Part shown: positions 4,202 to 6,869 of the stretch, one piece after another
How positions within the stretch are numbered: the stretch's first letter is position 1
How the letters are laid out: each line of letters starts with the position of its first letter
Assembly (NCBI GenBank): GCA_029256665.1
Contig: JAQSXN010000213.1
Location: forward strand, 1 to 6,869
From: Paenibacillus sp.
Lineage (GTDB): Bacteria; Bacillota; Bacilli; Paenibacillales; Paenibacillaceae
Length of the DNA: 6,869 nucleotides
Direction: 5' to 3'
The notes under the pieces: model-generated
What the model saw: the letters and a program-made list of their open reading frames with translations, nothing else
The model's database searches: none
What the model was told of the DNA's origin: nothing
Translations under genes and position numbers: made by a program

Positions 4202-5548
4202 TTACCGATGCGCTTCGTCCTGCAGCCGAACCTCTTCTTCCTCCCGATCCTCTTGGGGCGACCCGCGAAACATCGTCGTATCCATTACCGTCGGCTCCAT
4301 CGGTTTGCCAAGCAAGTAGCCTTGGACGTAATCGCAGCCCCAATCCTTCAGCAATCGATATTGTCCTTCGTACTCCACGCCTTCGGCCACTACCTCGATG
4401 CCGAGCTTATGCACCAGCCCGATTATGGATTCCACGATGTGCCGCTCCGGACCGTCCAAGTCAATCTTCTCGATAAAACTTTTGTCGATCTTCAAGCAAT
4501 GGATCGGAAGTTGCTTTAAGTTGCTGAACGAGGAGTAGCCCGTGCCGAAATCGTCGAGCGCGATCCGTACGCCCGCCGCCCGCAGCCGGCTCAGTGAAGC
4601 GACCGCCGTCCCGGAGGCGTTAAAGAGATAGTGCTCCGTAATCTCCAGCTCGACGGAGCCCGGCTCCATTCCGTTCTCTTCGAGCACGCCAAGCACTGTC
4701 GAGGTAAAAGCCGGATCATGCAGCTGCAGCGGCGAAATATTGATCGACATCCGCAAGTCGCGGAGTCCGCATTTGCGGATCTTGGCCAGCATCTTGCAGC
4801 TTTCCCGAAGCACCCACTCCCCGATGGGAGCGATTAATCCGTTATGCTCGGCGATGGGGATAAATTCGTTAGGCGAGATCGCTCCGAGCTGCGGATGATT
4901 CCAGCGCAGAAGCGCCTCCAGTCCCTTCAGACGCCCGTCCGACAGCTTGTAGATCGGCTGATAGCTCAGATGGAATTGACGCTGGTACAGAGCCGGCCTT
5001 AGGCCCGTCTCGATCGAGAGCCGACGGTACATGCGGTCCGTATCCTCCGAACGATAGAAGGAGATGCGGTTGCCTCCGCCGTCCTTCGACATTTGGAGCG
5101 CGGATTCCGCCCTGCAGATCAAGGTATCGCCCGTAAAGCCGTCTTGCGGATAATAACAGGCTCCGATGCTCGAGGTGAGATAAAGCTCCGTACCGCCTTC
5201 CGATACCGGGCATTCCACCGAATATTTAATGGCATCTACCGCATTCCAGCACAAATCCGCCGCCTCGGACTCTTGCAGAATGCAGAGGAAGGAGTGGCTT
5301 CCCCAATTGCATAGAACGGGCGGCTTAACGCCTGACAACAGCTTGCCGGTCTCTTCGAGTCTGTTTATCATGTTATCCATTACCGCATCGCTGAATTCCG
5401 TGCCTTTCGTATCCATTACGCGATAGAACCGATCGAATTCTACAATCGCGACCAATAATCGTTTGCCTGCCGCCCGAGCCTGCTGGAGACTAAGCTCGAC
5501 TAACGCATACGCTTCCTTCCTGGTCAACAATTGCGTAGAACTACCCAT
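4202..5548 (-). CDS. Degenerate GGDEF-EAL protein, predicted c-di-GMP phosphodiesterase
   Basis: A 448-residue cytosolic protein with no membrane segment and no recognisable sensor domain. Residues ~10-165 form a GGDEF-like domain in which the signature reads GSHSF (83-87), the metal-binding Asp is Glu37 and the substrate Asn is Met45, so it should not make c-di-GMP and may only regulate or bind nucleotide. Residues ~178-425 are an EAL domain with the complete catalytic set: Glu211 (EALLRW), Asn270 (INIS), Glu302 (ELEITE), Asp332-Asp333 (LDDFGTG), Lys353 (LKID), Glu389 (VVAEGVE) and Gln409 (QGYLLGKP). It is therefore predicted to hydrolyse c-di-GMP to pGpG and favour motility over sessile growth. 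The C-terminus is acidic (EDREEEE). Start ATG 5548 has AGGGGG 7 bases upstream. Separate terminators on both sides mark it as monocistronic, downstream of the response regulator gene. Confidence 0.9.
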   Translation of the reverse strand: MGSSTQLLTRKEAYALVELSLQQARAAGKRLLVAIVEFDRFYRVMDTKGTEFSDAVMDNMINRLEETGKLLSGVKPPVLCNWGSHSFLCILQESEAADLCWNAVDAIKYSVECPVSEGGTELYLTSSIGACYYPQDGFTGDTLICRAESALQMSKDGGGNRISFYRSEDTDRMYRRLSIETGLRPALYQRQFHLSYQPIYKLSDGRLKGLEALLRWNHPQLGAISPNEFIPIAEHNGLIAPIGEWVLRESCKMLAKIRKCGLRDLRMSINISPLQLHDPAFTSTVLGVLEENGMEPGSVELEITEHYLFNASGTAVASLSRLRAAGVRIALDDFGTGYSSFSNLKQLPIHCLKIDKSFIEKIDLDGPERHIVESIIGLVHKLGIEVVAEGVEYEGQYRLLKDWGCDYVQGYLLGKPMEPTVMDTTMFRGSPQEDREEEEVRLQDEAHR

Positions 5549-5586
5549 TTACAATCCCCCTCGTTATCCTCGTACCTCATTATCGC

Positions 5587-5602
5587 TGAGACCATAGTCT
5601 CA
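5587..5602. promoter_or_regulatory. Palindrome TGAGAC-CATA-GTCTCA upstream of the EAL gene
   Basis: A perfect 6-bp inverted repeat with a 4-base centre, 39-54 bases upstream of the EAL gene start. On the minus strand a GATAAT -10-like hexamer lies right after it, with the palindrome in the position of the -35/-10 spacer, but the -35 there (TTCTGT) is poor. This would fit a repressor site or a spacer-binding activator. Confidence 0.35.
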
Positions 5603-5670
5603 CAGAAATATTAGGAATATACGGACCTGCGTTTTAGAAGATTGTTAGAATGCGAGAGCGCCTTCGCAAC

Positions 5671-5717
5671 GAAAAGAACCGCCGGTCAAGCTCCATGGGA
5701 GCTTGATCGGCGGTTCT
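5671..5717 (-). terminator. Strong terminator after the response regulator gene
   Basis: Arms 5675-5694 and 5698-5717 form a 20-bp stem with a single G-T wobble and a 3-base apical loop. On the minus strand the stem is followed by TTTTCGTTGC, including the T-run. It begins 39 bases beyond the stop of the minus-strand regulator gene and isolates it from the EAL gene. Confidence 0.85.
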
Positions 5718-5756
5718 CGGCGTCCGGTCATGCGTGTTTCCAGAACTAACGCAATG

Positions 5757-6479
5757 CTAGTTGGCGGCCTGTGCCGTGTACTTGTAGCCGAATCCCCATA
5801 CGGTCCGAATAAGCTTCGGCTCCTTGGGATTAAGCTCGATCTTTTTCCTCAGATTGACGATATGTACGTCGATGGCCCGATCCGTTACGAAGGAATCGAA
5901 TCCGCGAATGGCATTAATCAGTTCTTCTCGGCTAAACACCTTCCCGGGGTGCGCCAAGAACAGCTTCATCAATTCGTACTCCGAGAACGTCGTTTCCACC
6001 AGCTGGCCGCGAACTAACAGCAGCCTTCTCTCCACATCGAGCTGAATCAGCTCTTCCTCTATCGGCGAGACCGTCTCCGCCGCGGCGGCTGCGGTAGCTG
6101 CCGCATCGCCATAGATCACATTCGAACGGCGGATCAGCGCTTCCGCCCGGGCGGTCAGCTCATGCATGCTGAACGGCTTGCACAAATAGTCGTCCGCTCC
6201 CGACTTTAGCGCCTGAACCCTCTCGGATACTTCGCTCTTCATCGATAGGATCATAATGGGCACGGTGGAAGTTTTGCGAATCTCCATACATACCTCGATT
6301 CCGTCCAGATCGGGCAGAATCAGGTCAAGAAGAATAAGATCGGGCATGAAGCCGGCTGCATGCCGAAGCCCTTCGTCGCCGCGAAACGCCTGGCTGACTT
6401 GGTAACCTTCTTCGGACAGATACATGGACAGCATGTTGCTCATCATTACGTCATCTTCAATAACCAATACTTTGTACAT
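5757..6479 (-). CDS. OmpR/PhoB-family response regulator
   Basis: A 240-residue two-component transcription factor. The receiver domain (about 1-117) has the acidic pocket Glu8-Asp9, phosphoacceptor Asp52 (LLDLILPD), the switch Ser79 (MILSMK) and Lys101 (CKPF). A linker of about 20 residues contains an alanine-rich run (GDAAATAAAAAE, 124-135). The winged-helix DNA-binding domain (about 144-236) carries TTFSEYELMKLFLAHPGKVFS, RAIDVHIVNLRKKIE and RTVWGFGYKY, typical of the family, which usually binds direct repeats spaced by 11 bp. ATG 6479 is chosen because AAGGGTGA (minus strand, 6492-6485) lies 5 bases upstream; the frame reaches a TTG at 6536, but the extra residues are not part of the receiver fold. 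No histidine kinase gene adjoins it in this window, and a strong terminator follows. Which PhoP/YycF-like subgroup it belongs to cannot be told from sequence alone. Confidence 0.92.
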   Translation of the reverse strand: MYKVLVIEDDVMMSNMLSMYLSEEGYQVSQAFRGDEGLRHAAGFMPDLILLDLILPDLDGIEVCMEIRKTSTVPIMILSMKSEVSERVQALKSGADDYLCKPFSMHELTARAEALIRRSNVIYGDAAATAAAAAETVSPIEEELIQLDVERRLLLVRGQLVETTFSEYELMKLFLAHPGKVFSREELINAIRGFDSFVTDRAIDVHIVNLRKKIELNPKEPKLIRTVWGFGYKYTAQAAN

Positions 6480-6616
6480 CGGCGTCACCCTTAATCCATT
6501 GAAGATTCGTGTCGATCGCTTTATGAGGTTGTTCAAAAAGTCCGCTTCCCATTACGAAGAAATCCTAGGAGCGTACTCGTCATCGAATATTTCCTGATAC
6601 CCACGAAAGTGATGGG

Positions 6617-6654
6617 GAGCTTCGATGCCAATTCCGTCCGCATCGAGGAAGCTC
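6617..6654. repeat. Bulged inverted repeat upstream of the response regulator
   Basis: GAGCTTCGATGC (6617-6628) pairs with GCATCG (6640-6645) and AAGCTC (6649-6654), with a 3-base AGG bulge and an 11-base loop, giving 12 base pairs. There is no T-run on either side, so it is not a standard terminator. It could form in a long leader RNA of the regulator or be part of a repeated element. Confidence 0.4.
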
Positions 6655-6662
6655 GATCGGCG

Positions 6663-6680
6663 TCTAAACTTCATCTAAAC
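6663..6680. promoter_or_regulatory. 11-bp-phased direct repeat TCTAAAC-n4-TCTAAAC
   Basis: Two identical heptamers (6663-6669 and 6674-6680) separated by TTCA give an 11-bp period, the arrangement bound by OmpR/PhoB-type winged-helix dimers. On the minus strand it reads GTTTAGA-TGAA-GTTTAGA. It is about 185 bases upstream of an OmpR-family regulator start, so autoregulation is possible, though the distance is long. Confidence 0.4.
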
Positions 6681-6869
6681 GCGGTCATGCTTCCTGATTT
6701 ACTTCGATAAAAGTTTATACATTACTTTCGCGGGGCCCGAGTATGCCGAACCATCCGTTGAGGTGCTCACGTAGATCTGCTACGCTCCGCTACTCAGTTT
6801 CTAGCTTCATCCAATCTTCTACAGCGTTTTTGAAAAAAACGCAGCATCGGAAGCATACGCTCTTGTGCT

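Larger units (their letters stand above)
6480..6869. other. Gene-free region upstream of the response regulator
   Basis: I can support no gene in these 390 bases. The frames are short, lack ribosome binding sites and do not resemble known proteins. The stretch contains a direct repeat of TCTAAAC, a bulged hairpin at 6617-6654, an IS-end-like motif around 6523-6542, and a small T/A-rich hairpin (GCGTTTTT 6824-6831 with AAAAACGC 6835-6842) that might be a terminator for something beyond the right edge. No convincing sigma-A promoter for the regulator gene was found here. Confidence 0.6.

Noticed and set aside
4109..4519. Plus-strand open frame over the terminators and the EAL gene's 3' end
   Set aside because: It starts inside a terminator stem, reads antisense to the EAL domain, and has no recognisable product.
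6743..6869. Plus-strand open frame from ATG 6743 to the right edge
   Set aside because: No ribosome binding site, no promoter at a useful distance, and an unremarkable Ser/Arg-rich translation; cannot be told from chance at the window edge.
6795..6869. 3' end of a minus-strand gene entering from the right edge
   Set aside because: Two minus-strand frames of about 25 codons end in stops here, but neither can be preferred or recognised, so no gene is called.

Overview
The window looks like a chromosomal segment of a spore-forming Bacillota, most likely a Paenibacillus/Cohnella-type organism. This is inferred from moderately GC-rich coding DNA, strong AGGAG-type ribosome binding sites, canonical sigma-A promoter elements, and a gene set common in Paenibacillaceae (manganese catalase, TraX-family membrane protein, small Hanks-type kinase, His/Pro/Tyr-rich repeat protein, EAL protein, OmpR-type regulator). 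I see no phage, plasmid, CRISPR or complete IS genes. No taxonomic marker gene is present, so the assignment is tentative.

Layout, left to right. A minus-strand gene starts at 74 and runs off the left edge. A minus-strand tRNA-Thr(CGU), 245-316, has a textbook promoter (342-370) and terminator (190-228). Divergent from it is a plus-strand manganese catalase (484-1392) with all five metal-ligand residues and an inverted repeat across its probable promoter. A TraX-family membrane protein (1511-2140) follows on the plus strand with its own extended -10 promoter. Convergent with it is a small soluble Ser/Thr kinase-like gene (3032-2169, minus). Divergent from the kinase is a His/Pro/Tyr-rich repeat protein (3207-3581) whose characteristic basic C-terminal tail continues in another frame to 3636. 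A 72-residue orphan protein (3798-4016) ends at a strong terminator.

The right third is minus strand: a stand-alone degenerate GGDEF-EAL protein with a complete EAL active site, predicted to be a c-di-GMP phosphodiesterase (5548-4202), and, upstream and separated by a 20-bp-stem terminator, an OmpR/PhoB-type response regulator (6479-5757) with no histidine kinase in the window. The last 390 bases (6480-6869) hold no gene I can support. They contain an 11-bp-phased direct repeat of the kind OmpR-family regulators bind, a bulged hairpin, and an IS/MITE-like end motif.

The genes do not form one operon: terminators, convergent and divergent arrangements and individual promoters break the region into single-gene units. 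The common thread is stress, signalling and possibly sporulation (peroxide defence, phosphorylation, c-di-GMP turnover, two-component control, low-complexity surface-type protein). The points most worth following are the frameshifted tail of the repeat protein and the paired TTCGnnnCGAA palindromes between it and the kinase.
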